Below, piece by piece: positions 1 through 14,870 of a stretch of DNA of 64,000 nt. Positions within the stretch are counted from its first letter, which is position 1. Every line of letters starts with the position of its first letter. The notes below the pieces were generated by a model. The model did not search any database. It was not told where the DNA came from and saw nothing but the letters and a program-made list of their open reading frames with translations. Source of the DNA: Vanilla planifolia (taxonomy: Eukaryota > Streptophyta > Magnoliopsida > Asparagales > Orchidaceae); NCBI GenBank assembly GCA_023846275.1, contig JAIUJO010000183.1:668745-732744 (forward strand). The letters are read 5' to 3'. The position numbers and the translations under genes were made by a program.

Positions 1-3000
1 ATGGGTTAAGAAAATTTTAGAACTAGAGCTTATGAGCAAAAGTTTTCATCTCTAGCAATGCAAGTTGCAAAAATGTTAGCTATAATGGATTTTCAAAAGT
101 ATTATATATCTTGAAAAGATGCATGAGGCTATATTCACATTATTATGGTTCATTTTAAGTTTCCCACCATGAAAAGAATCAGTGGAATCTACTTAATAAA
201 TGGAATATAATATAGCTATAAAGGATGTATAGAAAAACATTAGAAAAAGAAAAGGACAACTAATTATGTCAAATCACCTCCAAAAATTTGATAAAACCCT
301 TAATGTAAAATTTGCAAAAGGTACCATTAGGGGGACTAATGAAAGTTAATGTTGATTAATAGTTATGACACATAGAGATGCATTATACAATGAACACTAG
401 AATAGAGAAGTTAAGCTAGCATGTAAGTGACAAAAATGTAAAATATCATGGTTTCTGTTATTGTAAACCCAAAAGTACACCATATATCACATATGGTACT
501 ATATAAGGGTAGAGGTCTTTAGCTCCATAGTAGACTAATCTACAATGCATTTATGTTATCAAACTTAATGAGGCTCCAACATCTCCTAATGTAGTAATCG
601 GTATTATTTTCGTTTGTTTACTTTAGTCCAACTTGTTAGTTCATAGTACTTGATTTGATTAGATGTTTGTCATCTCATTCTATTTCAAAAAAGATATTTG
701 TTTAAAAATCTATGGGTATAACACAACCTATGCACTGAATGGTGCACATAGCTTGCCACATTATAGTTACAATCCCCAAATCTAAGCATCACACTCATGG
801 GGTGTTACTAAAAAGATATATCAATAGTTACAAAAAAATTGAAAGGTCCAAGTCTTGAATGTGCATACCAATACAAAATTCTACATGCCATATATTCCAA
901 ATAAAACAACATAATAATTTAATACTAAATTTCAGGTAATGTCCTACTCAATCCATGATAATCAAAAAACATAATTTCAATAAAAAAATAACAATATGGC
1001 TATTAAGGACTAGAGAAATTATGGAAGGAATTGCTTCACATCTATGTTGCTGCTAACAAACTACCTTGCTACCACTCTTTGTGACCACCACCACCACTGC
1101 ATCCTGCTCCCTATCGACACACAAACATTATCTCCAACTAAACAAGTAAGCATCAAAGATGTGCTTGTAATACTAAGGGCTATGATAAATAAGTGAATAT
1201 TAAATACTCAAAATATGTTATAAAAGCATGTAGTAATCATAAGGATATAACTATTTTGCATATAGTTTAATATAATTATGAAGAAATTGAAGTATTCTAT
1301 AATGTCCCATAATGGGTGACCTACCAACTAGATTGACCCAATATAAATTGGTAAACCACATAATAGAAATACAATACTAACCTAGAACTTTTTAAAACAT
1401 AAAGAAACATAAGGCATCACAAAAGTATTGTAGAATCTTTAATCCTTATATCATGACTCTATTATGATGTAGTTATTCTTTTGATTAATATCAAACCAAT
1501 GTTGCAACACACATCCATCACATAAAAAAGAACTCCATGGTCCATTGGGATACCCTCAAATCCAAGTGACACAACATGGTCTTTTTGATGTACAATTTCA
1601 AATTCATACACATAAAAAAGCTTAAGGATATCTTAAGTAATCTGACACATCCATATTTATTTAGGATGCCCTAACTAAATTGGAACTCTATAGTCAGTTT
1701 TTGTCTCATATATTAAAATCGTTAGCTCCCTACTCTATAATCCTTTGATGATTCCAACTTAAACTCTCTTATCTAAATGCTTTGTAATAATGTTTTAAAA
1801 ATGGTACTCATTGTTGAAGACTCCATGTTCCCATTTTTTTCCAAGCTTACCCAAAACCAACTCATGACATTTCTTGAATCCAATACGATATCTATAACAT
1901 AACCCCAACTATACCAAGTTCTAAGTCATCCTATATGGAATCCTGCCAAAGGTAGGCCCAATTTATTTGTTTATTAAAGATATCCTACATATTCTCAATA
2001 TCCTTACAAAAAATTAGGAATTCTATAATATTCACAAAACCAAAACAAACATATCTAAGCATCTTAGGGTTTCCTTATACCCTTAACTAATTTTCTAGCT
2101 TTATGCTTGCTTTTCTCCTAAACCATTCATAATTATTAGGTAAAGCCAACGATTTCCTCCAAATATTTATCCATAGTGAACATACCTTAGAATTCTTGCA
2201 ACCCTTAAGTTCATTTTTTACTATGTCCTTGTTTATTCAACATCTATGATTAGAAATTAATCTTAACTAGTCTTTTTTATCCTTACTTGATTTCTTTAAC
2301 TTTATACAAGCCTCCATGCAAACACTATCTTTATGCCCAATGGTTAAACTAATCATATTAGTTACCTCTGCATGTCTTAAATCCTAAATCATTCATGGGA
2401 AAACATAAGAAAAGTTTTGCTAAACCTAAGACTTCCTTAATCCTACCAATCTTCAAAGGCTAAATCAAAACCCTCAAGCCTCTCTGTAATGAATGCAAGA
2501 GCCCCTTTTCATTAAAATGCATTTAATGAAGTTTCCAAGTTGCCTTATTATAATGAAAGGAGATAGTAGAGCTTAACCACGTCATGCCAAGGCATAACAA
2601 GATGCAACAATCGTCTCTTCCCCTAGTGGTGCAATAATTTGATTATATTTCCAAGAATTAAATTTACAGGTGTTCATAGTCACATTCCATTGCATTGCTT
2701 AACATTCTGACTAAGTTTCTTCAACAGGATGTTAAAATTCACTCGTCACTTTGTATAAACTATAATATCAATGAAAAATGTAAACTTTTTTACAAAATAA
2801 TGGTTGTATATTTATCATTATAAATTTTAAAGAATTGTCATATAACTATCTATAATAATCGTAATAGAAAACATATTATGGCATGGATAAAATCATGTTT
2901 CTGCTAAATCCATAACATCATTTGACATGTCCTAACTTCATCATAAGAATTATTGAAATTTTAATACCAATAAAACTTAAAGAACTTATTTTATTAAGTT

Positions 3001-5695
3001 ATAATTTAAATTTAGAACTAAAAACCTAGACATGGACCAAATTTTTGTAAATAACTATTATACCCTTGGTCATGACACTATTTTTTTAATGAGAACAAAA
3101 CCGCTGCGTTAGTTGCTTTAATGTTTTTCTCAAGTGTCCGTTAGGCCTCTTATTTAAAGCCCTTACAAGATAAATCAAATGGAGAGATCTTATCAAATGG
3201 CTCACAGAGACAATGTCAAGCCATGTTGGTGACTATCCTCTAGCTCTAGCTTAAATAGCTTATCGAGGAGCTATAGGTGAAACTCTTGGTGATTAGCTAA
3301 TGATCAAGAGTCTATCTTCAAAAAATCTACTAGTTCAATTATTATTTTAACAGTTGTTTACACATGGCACAATTATAATGTATAACATCATTTATTCACT
3401 TACATTATTATTGATTTCTTAAAATTTATTATTTCAATAGTTGTAATCTTTTTATTTTAAAAGGTGGTTGTAGAAAAGAGAAAGAATTGGTCTAAGAATC
3501 TAAGTATGGCCATACCAAAAGACTAGGCGAACCGGCCCAACGTGTTAAGAAATGGGTGTAAGGAGCCTTATAAAGGAGACCAGGTCAATTTAGTCTAGAC
3601 GGGCTTGAATCTTAGTCAAACCATTTGTGGCTTTTCTCAAATCTAGTCAGCTAAAATGGAGTGGACCTTTTTTGGCCTAATGATTCAAGCTAAACTTGTA
3701 AGGTTTTATGGTATTGAATTTGGTAATGTTAAACCTGTATACATATGCACAAGTGAGTTGGGTGATGAGCACTAAATTGCATTTTGGTGTAGAGTATTAC
3801 AAATTTCAAACATCATATACAAACTTGCATTGTAAGACTAAAACTTAGCCCTACTTTCTTCTAAATTAGAGTGACCTCGTGCCATTTAATTATGTATATT
3901 CATAATCAAAGAGTCAAGATCATGTCTTCTTTCATGATTAATAGATTCCATCTAATCTTTCATCTACTAAGCCTATTCGATTAGAACATATCAGTCTTAT
4001 CATTTTGAAGAAAAATTTGTTTCTCACCTTTCATTCATAAAAGCAGATAAAAACAACTAAGATCTCCTTTGCATTATTTAATAGTTCACATCATCTAGCC
4101 ATTCATCCGTACGACTCGATGAAATGGCTATGTTCATGTGTACTTTTCTTAACTATGCTAATGGACATCTATATTATGCCTTGACCCTTTATTCAATATT
4201 TTTATTTAGGTTCTTTTCCATTGTCTACTGAAATTAGATTTTGATCATTGTTCCTACTTAGAATTAGTGTTCCAAAAAGTTAAATGTATTTGCTTATAAC
4301 TCTAAAATGTTAATGACTATTTAGGTGTCCTTTCTTGTTTTTGGAAAATTTTTATTTTAATAAGAAATATAGTAATATAAATTGACGAGGCTTAAGCATT
4401 GGAGAATAGATGATTTTTCTTGGCTACATTACTTTAGGAAGAGAGCAAAATAAAAAAAGTACATAATATGTTGATGCCTTTGTTATAGCTATGTTTGTGA
4501 CTAATTATTCCACATTTTCACCTGAACATTCTCTTTTATTGCATGTGATGTTAGCGTGTTCATTACAACTAATTATTTACTTATTTCTTTTTTATGTTTT
4601 TGAAAAAGGTCATATTAATACAAGATCGTTGTTGATTTTAATTTTTTTAAAATGTTTGTCGGTATTGATAAATATTTTAAATTTAGTATTTCAAAGCTAT
4701 CTCCTTTATGTTGTTTTGACTTTTTCATATGTGTACTCATACTCCAGCTCATAATCCATAGTATTCTACCATATATGGTTTTTACTGGTAAATATTGAAA
4801 TGTTAAGATTAATTATTTTTCTGTATTTTTCTTTGATATTATAAGCTTTCATAATTAAAATTGTCTTGATGAAACCTTACATTTATTCATACATGGGTGT
4901 GGTTTGTAAAGCATACTTATGCCTATTACGTTGAACATGTGGTTTTAATGGGCATAGTTCTAAGCATGACCTATATAGAACCACTTAAAAATCTACTATC
5001 AATTTCATTTTTTTTTACTATGAAATTTATAATATTTTTCTTATTGAAAAATATTTAATTAAAAACATATATCAAAGGAATTTTTTAAAATTATTTTTAT
5101 TAAGTATAATATTTATTTTTTAAAAAATATGTTAAATTATAATCTATTTATTTTATTTTGTCATTTTTATTTAACAAAATCATTAAATAAACAACTTTAC
5201 AATCGCAAAATTTTATTCCACGAAAAGGTTTTACAAATAGAAAAAGTTTAAAAGCATAATTCACCACCATCTTATGCATTAGTTTTGCATAGATTATATT
5301 AGTAGCATTAGGAACAAGTTACATCAAGGGAGGAAATTCCTATGAGATGATTTTTTTGATTTCTTGTGTGTTGAATTGTTGATTATGTGGTTAACTTCAT
5401 AGATCTATCATTTTTGAAGGTCACAATATTGATTTATTGAAAAAATAAATTTAAAGCATATATTTTAGATGTTAATGTTGATTTATGATTTTTTTTTGAA
5501 AAATATTTTTATTGTTTCAAATATTTTTGAAGTAAAATATAGAAGTTTAAAGTAAAAAAATGCCATAAGAATGAATTATCTTTGTTTTGTTTTTTCTTAA
5601 CAAATTATAGTTAAGGCTTCTCATCTAATGAGTCATTTAGTGGTTATAAAGGAACTACATAATTTATATAACAAACTAATTATGGTATGAACACA
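1..5695. other. Unassigned AT-rich DNA, no gene recognised
   Basis: No open frame here carries a recognisable domain; the longest is an 87-codon plus-strand frame at 4491-4754 made mostly of hydrophobic codons, as chance frames in AT-rich DNA often are. Slightly less AT-rich patches at 1.5-2.65 kb and 3.1-3.75 kb may be relics of transposable elements, but I could not match them to a family. The most AT-rich part is about 4.98-5.2 kb. I see no unit of the 0.41-kb repeat found elsewhere in the window. Confidence 0.5.
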
Positions 5696-6640
5696 AGTTA
5701 AGAAGCAAAAAAAAATCTAAAGAAAAAGAAAAATAGACAAAGGACGAGAGAAATTTTATGCACCTCAGAAGCAAGCCCTTAATCTCAAGGTGCACAACAT
5801 TTCTCCTCCTGTAATAATGATACTTATGATATTAGTGATGATGAATTATTTATTTGTTTAAAGAAGTTATAATTGAGCATAAGAAATTGTTTAGGAGTTA
5901 TGCTAGATGGAAATTGAAAAATAACAAATGAGGGCATCATGTTCACTTATTAGAATGATAATGTATTGAGCATAAAGTTTGAAATTAATACCTTCAAAGT
6001 GAATTACACGTATTAGTTACTGATTTGAGTACTATATAAAATAAAATTGATGAATGCATATTCTAATGTTGCATATCATGTAACTAAAAAATATAAATTA
6101 AAATATTCATATCTGCATATGAATGATAATAAAAGTTATTATATTCCACATATGCACAAACATGCTTCATCACATAACTAAGTCATCATAAATAATTCAA
6201 GTCTATATAGTTTTCATTTTGATGCTAAATCTTAAGTTGTATATAATTATCATGATAGGTATGAACATATTTCTTATGATTAGAAAATTATGGAATTCAT
6301 CTCTTTGAAGTAGGATAAAAATGAATGGATTCTTAAGGGAATATTTTTGGAAAATATAGATGTAATAGCACCATAATCACACAATATTACAGTTGAACCC
6401 ATGATGGTTTGGGTTCCAAATTTTAAAGCTTTGGTAGTTATATCTATGCATCTACATAATTATGGCCTGATGGTTCGGGTTCCAAATTTTAAAGCATAGG
6501 TAGCTATATCTATGTATCTACATAATTAAGGCTTATGGAGACAAGCTTTGCCTCATGTGTTTGCATGTGACTCACAAGCAAGATGTGACTGTTCCTTATT
6601 TTTATGATTAATAATTTAACCTTTTTGAAGCATAAGAAGA
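5696..6640 (+). pseudogene. Possible decayed copia gag/protease relic
   Basis: Two short stretches resemble parts of a plant Ty1/copia polyprotein in the expected order. At about 5797-5875 one frame reads SSCNNDTYDISDDELFICLK before a stop, an acidic-then-basic stretch like those preceding the zinc knuckle in copia gag proteins. About 590 bp downstream, at about 6400-6420, the frame reads PMMVWVPNFK, similar to the W-V-P-K segment that lies between the knuckle and the protease in many plant copia elements. A weak primer-site-like string lies just upstream at about 5682. Stops interrupt every frame, and no CCHC knuckle or protease D-S-G motif survives. Each match is short, so chance similarity is a real alternative. 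Confidence 0.3.
6402..6535. repeat. 67-bp tandem duplication, two copies
   Basis: Copy one (6402-6468) and copy two (6469-6535) both begin TGATGGTT(T/C)GGGTTCCAAA and differ at about seven positions (about 90% identical). The two copies are far more alike than units of the 0.41-kb array, so this is a younger event. It lies inside the possible copia relic and duplicates the W-V-P-N coding segment, in a different frame in the second copy. Confidence 0.9.
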
Positions 6641-9600
6641 TTTGCTTAATATCAATTTATATTTAGATCTAATTTCTATATTTTGCTTAAATGTCAAATG
6701 TTATCTTTTAATGATTTTAGTACGATGAAAATTTCAAGACTATGATGTTTTTTTATTTGTTACCAAGAATAAAAAAAAATAATGGTTTTGTACTTGTATT
6801 ATTTAGGTATTCATATAAGAAATACAAATCTATTTGTGTGTCATTCAAGTGATGTGGACTTTTTTTAACTAAGGATCACATGTGATTAAAGTGAACATAC
6901 TTTTTTGAATGATGTTTGTTATTCAATCTAGAGATAGAAGTTTAATGAATTGAACTTAGAGCTTCTTATGTTTTCATACAAGTTAAGCTCTTAATTGATT
7001 TTTTAGAACTTAAGGATGCAACTATTCGTGAGTAAAAACTAGAGATTATTTAAAAAATAAAAACAATTTTTAAAAATTCTAGTTTAATTATTCCTTATTC
7101 TAAATGGATTTGAAATGAAGCGTTGCTCACAAGAATATCAAATTATATTTACCAAATCACTATCGTCTGAAATCCTTCACAAATTCGCATTATTCCTAAA
7201 TATGATTAACCTTTTTTAGTGACTAAAAATGGATCAGAATTTTGTCCAAGAACATAGGGGAGTTAGGAAACATTTCAAGGAGAGTTAACAAGTTTTTTAG
7301 TTCATTGTACCTTTGATCTTTCTTTATTAAAACACTCAATAATTGTAATTAAAGAAATAATTTATTTTGATAGAGACTACAACATTGCTTTCACCCCTTT
7401 TTTGTATCTTTTACTTTTGTTTTATTTCTCTATGCATGATAATAGGAAAATGATATGTGAGTAATGTAAAACATTCATTTCATCTAAAATTTGAGGCATA
7501 ATCATATAATTTTCATATATTAACATAGAGCATGAATGTATAGGGATTATTTGTATGGTCTCTTGATTTATATCTTCTAAATACATTATTTTGTTGTTGC
7601 TTTCATCATCATCAAAAGGGAGTGATTATTGTACACATATACATGGAACTAATTGTTTAGTGACAACAAATCATTTATGTTACCTTCCTTGGTGCTTTTT
7701 TTGTGCGTATTTCATGTCATGATTCGAAAGCTTGTATGAGATCAATCAATTAGAGAACTTTTATTATATTTTTATTGGAGTGGTTTTGCTCTAGCTATGG
7801 CTTAAATCAATTAGAGAACTTCCATTGTGACAAAATTTTCGTTATCATTTTTTATGTACTTCTGATCATTACCAAGAAATATCACATACTTGTGATTGAT
7901 CAGTGATCACACATCTAATTAATTTAAATATGGGATGTTTGATTTAAATCTAGTTAGAGTTCACTACAATCACAAAACCTTGTTATGAAAGTTGTACAAA
8001 ACCTATCCTTAGGCATTAAACATATGATTAATATATTAAGCAAATGTATAGCACAACCAATTTGTTTTCTTACCTCAAGTTAAATTTTTATTTCCTTTCT
8101 TGCACATTCCTTTTTCCCAAAACTTATTGATAGATTTAATACACATTACTTTTTTTCTCACGAATCTACTACATGTTATGAATAAAGAGAAATAAATTTC
8201 CTCGCTACATCTCACCATTATAGGCCACATTGTCAAAATTGTTAAATGATTAGATGCTAATTTGGTAAACACTAAACACTTATTATTTATATGATATCAA
8301 TTTTTTTATTTCCCTAAATGTCATTATCAGACAATTTAAGACCTCCATTAAAACATTTGATACCTTTCAAATCTTTACCAAACACTTTAATGGGTACTTA
8401 CTAAAGACTTTACAGAAAAACTAACAAAATTGTTGGACTATATGAAATTCTCATCGAATATTTTCATATTAATCAAATTATAACATGAACTTCATGAATG
8501 TTCTGGCAATTTGTTTAGACCAATCAATTTATTGATTAGACCATGAAATACATAAGTCAAATTAAAAATTTTTTCTAGAGATATGTTTGAATCATTCCCA
8601 ATTCCTTTTTTGTGTTCACACCCTATAGGGAAATGGCCATGACAGGAAGCGCTTATACATGCTAGATATGAAATTAATTTCAAATTTTAAAAAATATTTT
8701 GAAAACCATAAAACTTTCATGCAAAAGACCCAACTTGAATTTCTAACCTTTATTTTCTAAAATTCTCCTGTGAATTTGATTCATTCTACCTACCTCAAAT
8801 GTACTTACTAATTTTGTTCATTTTTTGTCCTCCAATGGGGAACACCTTTGCCAATCACATTTTTCTGTTGAATTGAAATTTCTCGAGAAGATTCATCTTC
8901 CCTTTTTTACTATACATATATATTTGTGAATGATTTTGATTAAGTCTGTCTACTAATTAATTTTTTAATATTCAAAATAAATTGATTGTTCAAAAAAACA
9001 TTAAATAAATCCTAAAAGTGCAAGCAAATATTAGTTATAACCTTTTAGTCTTCAGTCACTACCAATATAAAATTGAAACTAACCTTAGAAAAGCAGGAAT
9101 CTTGCACTGAGTAATAATTTACACTTTCTACGAGGCTAACCATCTAAATGCTAAAAAAATATCTAATTGAAGCTAATACTCTAATAATTCTTCACATGGA
9201 GTCGATCATTAGCATTTTGCTATTTTTACTTTTCTTGCCTATCTTCAACACCTAAATGATTGCCATTTCTTAAAAAATATAGTTCAAAATTTCTCTCATA
9301 TTATGTTACCATTGCCACAGAGTCATAGATCTCTAGCATTGTGTTTTTTAATGTATAATATCCCATCTTTGGAAATTCATCAATAATTTCAAGCTCATAC
9401 GATAAGTAATCACCACTTTGGATATGACTAGTGTGCTTTTCATTGGCTTAACTAACATCACAAGCTAAACAACTTAAGCCTATAGAAATCACTTCCAACT
9501 CCAAGCTAGTTAACTCCAATAAGGCACAAAGAATAGCCATTTATATAGCAGATGAAGGGTGTCTAATGTAATGTGGCACAAAATAAATGATTAGTGGGCA

Positions 9601-12600
9601 TTACAATAAAATAAAGACAAGGGTTTTTGAAAAATGGCTATAAACAGAAGCAATTGATAAAGGAAAATTTGAGGGATTGGTACCCACATCCCCCATCAAT
9701 CTATCACTTCATTTTTGTATGATCTTAAATATTCAAATGGAGGTTTTAGCAATTGAAAAATAAGACTCTTCACTACATTAATGCAAAGTTCTCCACCAAT
9801 ACCAATCCCTATTATTGAATAAAAGGATGGCTACATGTCACCACTTGAGTTGGTTTTCTTCTATGCCACATAAGATGTCTCAGATATCAAGGAAGTAATA
9901 GAAAAGTTTCCATTTGAAACATAAGGAGATGATTAAGTCATGAAAATAAAAAATGAAACCATGGCAATAAGAAGCCAAACATCAACAAGCATAAGACCAC
10001 TATTTATTCCGATCAATAGAATGGTTTCATAAGCTTTAGGTGAAAATAAAAACTACAAATACATATTTTTACCTAGCTATGAACATTTTACATTTTCATC
10101 ACAATATTTACTTAAAACTTTTACGAACTTATTCTTTTTAATTTTTATCATGTAGTATCCTTATTTTAGATATGATGGATTATTTCCATAAAAATTCTAT
10201 CCAACAAAGAACTTTATTTTTATGAATTATTTTATTGATATATTATAGAATCATTTTAAATATTTAATTTCCTTCCTAAGATAATTCAAATTTTCAAAGA
10301 TATAAAAGAGGTTTAATGGATGTATTTTATTATTTTAATTAGTATTAATTTTATTCTGATATTATATAAAAGATTTTCCTTACATTTTTCAGTTTCTAAT
10401 AATATATAAATATTTCAAATGACTTGTGTTTTTGATAATGTTTTTAAAATAATTAATTTCTATATACATTTTCGTCATTGAATTTAACAATATCAAATTA
10501 TGAAGAAGGATTACAAATTGCATGAAGATTTAAAGATTTTAAATTACATGATTTTAGATTTTTTTATTTTTTAACTTCAAATAGTATATCTTAATGCACC
10601 ATAATTTTCATCAAATTGATGTTATAAATACTTGTTTATTCTTATTTTTTTTACACACATCACCAAACTCTTAATTTCTTTTATTATATTTTTACTTTTT
10701 TGTAATTATGCATTTTTGACACATGACTAATTTTTATTCACATATTTTTTAAATGAAATATTTTTTATTATTAATACCTTTAATTGTGCACTTAACCCTT
10801 TTCTACTAAATGAATAATTTTACTTTGCTTGCTAGTTTTCAATTTTTTTATAGTTTCATTATTTTGTTATGAAAAACTAATATTATATATAATTACATTG
10901 CTAAATTATACATTATGTTGAACCCTTTTTGTTTACACCAATAGTTTGATAAGAACAAAACATATGTGTTATCATATTAACTACATTTCTTAAGTATTTT
11001 AAAATCATGCATCTCAATATCAAATATGCTGCTCATGTGCAATGCGCTTGATCACATTACTCAAAAAACATAGTGGTGATGTTTTGGTATTAACCATAAT
11101 TGGCACCAACAAAAGCATAAGCTTTAATGACTCTTAATGAGGATCCTTAATGAATTATCATTATTAGAATTAAAATGTTAAACATATAAAAATTTGCATG
11201 AGACAATAGAAATTGGTAGGATTGAGTGTGAGTCTTAATTAATTTAAAATCATTTTTCCACAAATATTGATATAGACTTAAAGCATGCATCTTATTTATA
11301 TATATTTACATAGAAATATTTCGTAGAGTTCTATAAACCTAATATAGTGCTTTACTTAGTACAGCCTAATCATGTAAGACTGAAAAATTGGAGGAACAAA
11401 AATAAGTATTAAAAATATGCTTAATGTTCTTTTATGATGGATTCATTACACAACATGAATTGTTAGCCATGACATCAGACAAAGAGTCAAATGTAGGTTA
11501 TCCTAGGTCAACATGATTAAATATGCTTTATACATGTACTATGTCCACACCATATAAGTGTCGCTAAATTTCTTCAAAGGGGGTAAGTGGAGATATAGAG
11601 CAATTGGTGTTCGTATAATTCAATATCATTGTCAAACATGTATGATAATTTTGATTTGTAGAAATAAAAAAGGTGTTTACACAAGGTAATTAGGTATGTG
11701 TTCTTGTTTATCTTATGTTATATGTAACATATATTATAATAGTATGATAACCTTTTTAGAGACATGACACATATTACTTCAACATTAAGCAAAGTCAGTT
11801 GCATTCATAAGTATGATTCCAATATTGTGTAAAAGTGATGTTTTACTTATATCGAGAGTACTACACATGAATCTCTCTAAACTAGTGCAATAAATGTCAT
11901 CTTATTATATCAACCTATGAAAAATTAAAACATCAAAAACGAAATTGGGAGTGTCTTTTTATTTATAAATGTGCAACGTGCTTATGGTGTTGGTATGATT
12001 ATTTTTTATTATATATAAATCTATAATCAAAATTATCCAATAGATAGATGATGTTCACATGATTGAATAACACTTGCATATTCTTAGATTAGATATTGAT
12101 TTGTTTAGCAATTGTGAGTAATGACTAGTTTGATTGAAATATACAAAAATTGATTATTTGTATTTGAGGAATGTTTGGAGCCATTAGAGAAAATTTTAAG
12201 TTTATTTCCATATCTATCTTGCATTACTTTAGTCTTGTTATAGTATGCTTTATACGAAAATTTATTTTTGTCTTAAGTTCTTGTAATTGAGATTAATACA
12301 AGATCTCTTTTTCTTATTACTTTGACTCTAATATGTTTCTTTGTATAGTTTTTAATGACTCGTCCAGAAATTTGTAGTCATTTTGGCTATTTTCATAGGA
12401 TTCCATATGCCAATTTTGTGCGGTGTTTTTGTCTAAGTAATTGTAGAAGGGTTTTGGCTTGTGTGTAGCATTTTCTAGGCTACCAACTTTTGTGAAATGG
12501 AGTTGAAATTTTTTTGATGCATTGATTTGAGGTTGAATTGAACAACATCAAAAGATATTTCATTTATTTTCTTAATTCTTTATTAGTAAAAGTTTTTTAT

Positions 12601-14554
12601 TTTAATAATTAGCTATAAAATAATTTTTTTAGAAAGTATTATTTTTAAGACAATTCAAGTTTTTGATTTTCACAATTCATACTCAAATAGGATGGAAAAT
12701 CTTACTCCCACACTCTTAACCTTTTTCTTCAACAAATACTACAATAAAAATTCTTATTAAAACTGTATTGCTTGTTAATGACTTTCATTTAGTTTAGTTT
12801 GCACTTCAACATTTAATTGCATCATGTCATATTTAATAATCTTATCATATGAGAAAAGCTTTTGTTGACCTCTTACACAAATATTGTTAGATATTAATTG
12901 TGATTTATTTTTTATAATTATTTTTAAAGTTTTATATGTTTTAATAATTTTTTATCAATAATAGAAAATTGTCAATGAAATGCAATACATAAGAATTTAG
13001 TTAATTAAAATATTATATTTTCCAAAATAAATTTTGTTGCCATTGCTTTCAATGTTTGTGTGTAATAACAAATTTTGAATTTATAGTTTCATAAAGAACT
13101 TTTCCTTTGACATCTTATTATGAAAGATTTTATTTTTTTATGCCTTTTGTATATGCTAGATTTCTTAACATATTTTAATTATTAACATAAATTCAAGTTA
13201 AAAATGCAAACAATCAAAAACATCAATTATATAATTATAATAAAATATTAAATTTCTAAGTATATTAATTTTTATGTACAAAAAAAATTAGGTTATATAC
13301 TATACTACATAAACATTTATTTACTAAGCTGTATTACATATAGTATGATTACCTTAAAACGTTATTGTGTCCTATTCTTTTTTAGTTTTATAACATTTTT
13401 CTTCTAATAATTTTATATTACTAAAATAACCAAATAAAATTTTTTATAATTTTTATATCATTGATTTAATAAGTTTGTCTTAGTTATTAGTAAATAAATT
13501 TTTGTGTTTTCTTATTTTTTTAATTTTTGGCAAAAGCATTTACTACAGATTCATTTTTACTATTTGTATTTCATTCATATTGTTGAATTGTTTTCTATTC
13601 TATTATTTTATTCCACTACATTTTCAATAGAAGTTTTAATATTAAACATAAGAATAAAGCTTTGTGATTTCTTTTATTTAGCTTTTTATGATTATAAATA
13701 TTCTATTAGGCTTTTTTCTTTTTCAAGGTGAAATTTAATATCTATGTTACACATTAAAAACATTCTAACTAACTTACAACTTGCATAAGCTCTTCACAAA
13801 AATTTCTAAAATGGGAAATTCATTACTTACAACAAATATAGCAAGATCACTTGGAAACAAATAGTTAACAACTTTGTTCTCAGACAGATAAACTTTCGAC
13901 AAACAAATCTATACATCCTCTCTTTGCTAAGAGAAAGAATATTACTTCTTTTAACCACCTCCTAAATTAAATTAATACAAACAAGGGAAGGTGGATGAAA
14001 ATGGTATTAGATATAGGACATAAACATACTATTATTAGTCACATGAATGCCTAAATACCTATCTTCTCCTTGAAGAAAGTTAATCAACTTCATAAAATTT
14101 TGAGTAGAATTAAGAAAGCTTGTAAGATTTACTTTATGTTACATAGACAATATAATATCACCATGGGACCAATCCAAGAAAATTTTGCATTCTAACTAAA
14201 GAAAATGTGATGTGGCTAAATCTGTATTCTAAATAAAACTCAATTAGAAATTGCCAACCAACAAGTCACTATAGCCAATTAAAATGAAGGAAAAATATTT
14301 GATATCATGAAAGATAGACAACATATCTGACACCATGAAGCATATGCAAAAAAAATTAGATGGTTTATGAACTAACTAAAGTCACCTACACAACTAAAAA
14401 TAGAATTTCAATAATAACAATTGATGGAAACTTTAGCATTTAGTAAGCTTAGAAAGCAACTAGTAGAAAAATTCTAATAATGAATTTATAGTAGAATATT
14501 TGGATTTTTAAATGTGCATTTAGGCTAACATTTCTTTGGTGATAAGTTTTAACT
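6641..14554. other. Unassigned AT-rich DNA, no gene recognised
   Basis: No coding signal or repeat was found that I can name. The stretch from about 12.5 to 13.75 kb is the most AT-rich, with long A and T runs and almost no G or C, the composition associated with matrix-attachment regions; no specific motif was tested. Open frames at 8075-8272 and 8492-8683 (minus) and 13504-13731 (plus) are short, domainless and typical of chance. Confidence 0.5.
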
Positions 14555-14870
14555 GTCTTCTACAATTCTCTAATTTAAGAAAGATCAACTTTTAGAAGGA
14601 TTCAAAGTGTCTACACAATTCTAATGAATGCTCCATGGGCTATGACATTTTTTGTTGATGAAAAACACATTATGATCTATCTTCACCAACCATCTATGAA
14701 CTAAAAAGTGTGTTCTTCTACAATTCTGCAATTTAAGAAAGATAAACTATTAGAAGGATTCAAAGTGCCCCTACAACGCTAGTGAAGGATCCATGGCTAT
14801 AACATTATATGTTTATGAAAATGGGTGTGGTCTATCTTTGCTAAAGTTTTATGAGCTAAAAATGTAGAAA
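14555..14870. repeat. 158-bp tandem duplication, two diverged copies
   Basis: Copy one (14555-14712) and copy two (14713-14870) share in the same order CTTCTACAATTCT, AATTTAAGAAAGAT, TAGAAGGATTCAAAGTG, CCATGG-CTAT-ACAT, ATCTATCTT and a closing ATGA(A/G)CTAAAAA. The CTTCTA landmark is at 14557 and 14715, giving the period. Identity looks near 80% with small indels. Nothing indicates that it codes for protein. Confidence 0.85.

Noticed and set aside
4491..4754. 87-codon plus-strand frame rich in Leu, Ile and Phe, resembling a membrane protein
   Set aside because: T-rich DNA yields hydrophobic codons by chance. Similar frames occur throughout the arrays, where they are clearly not genes.
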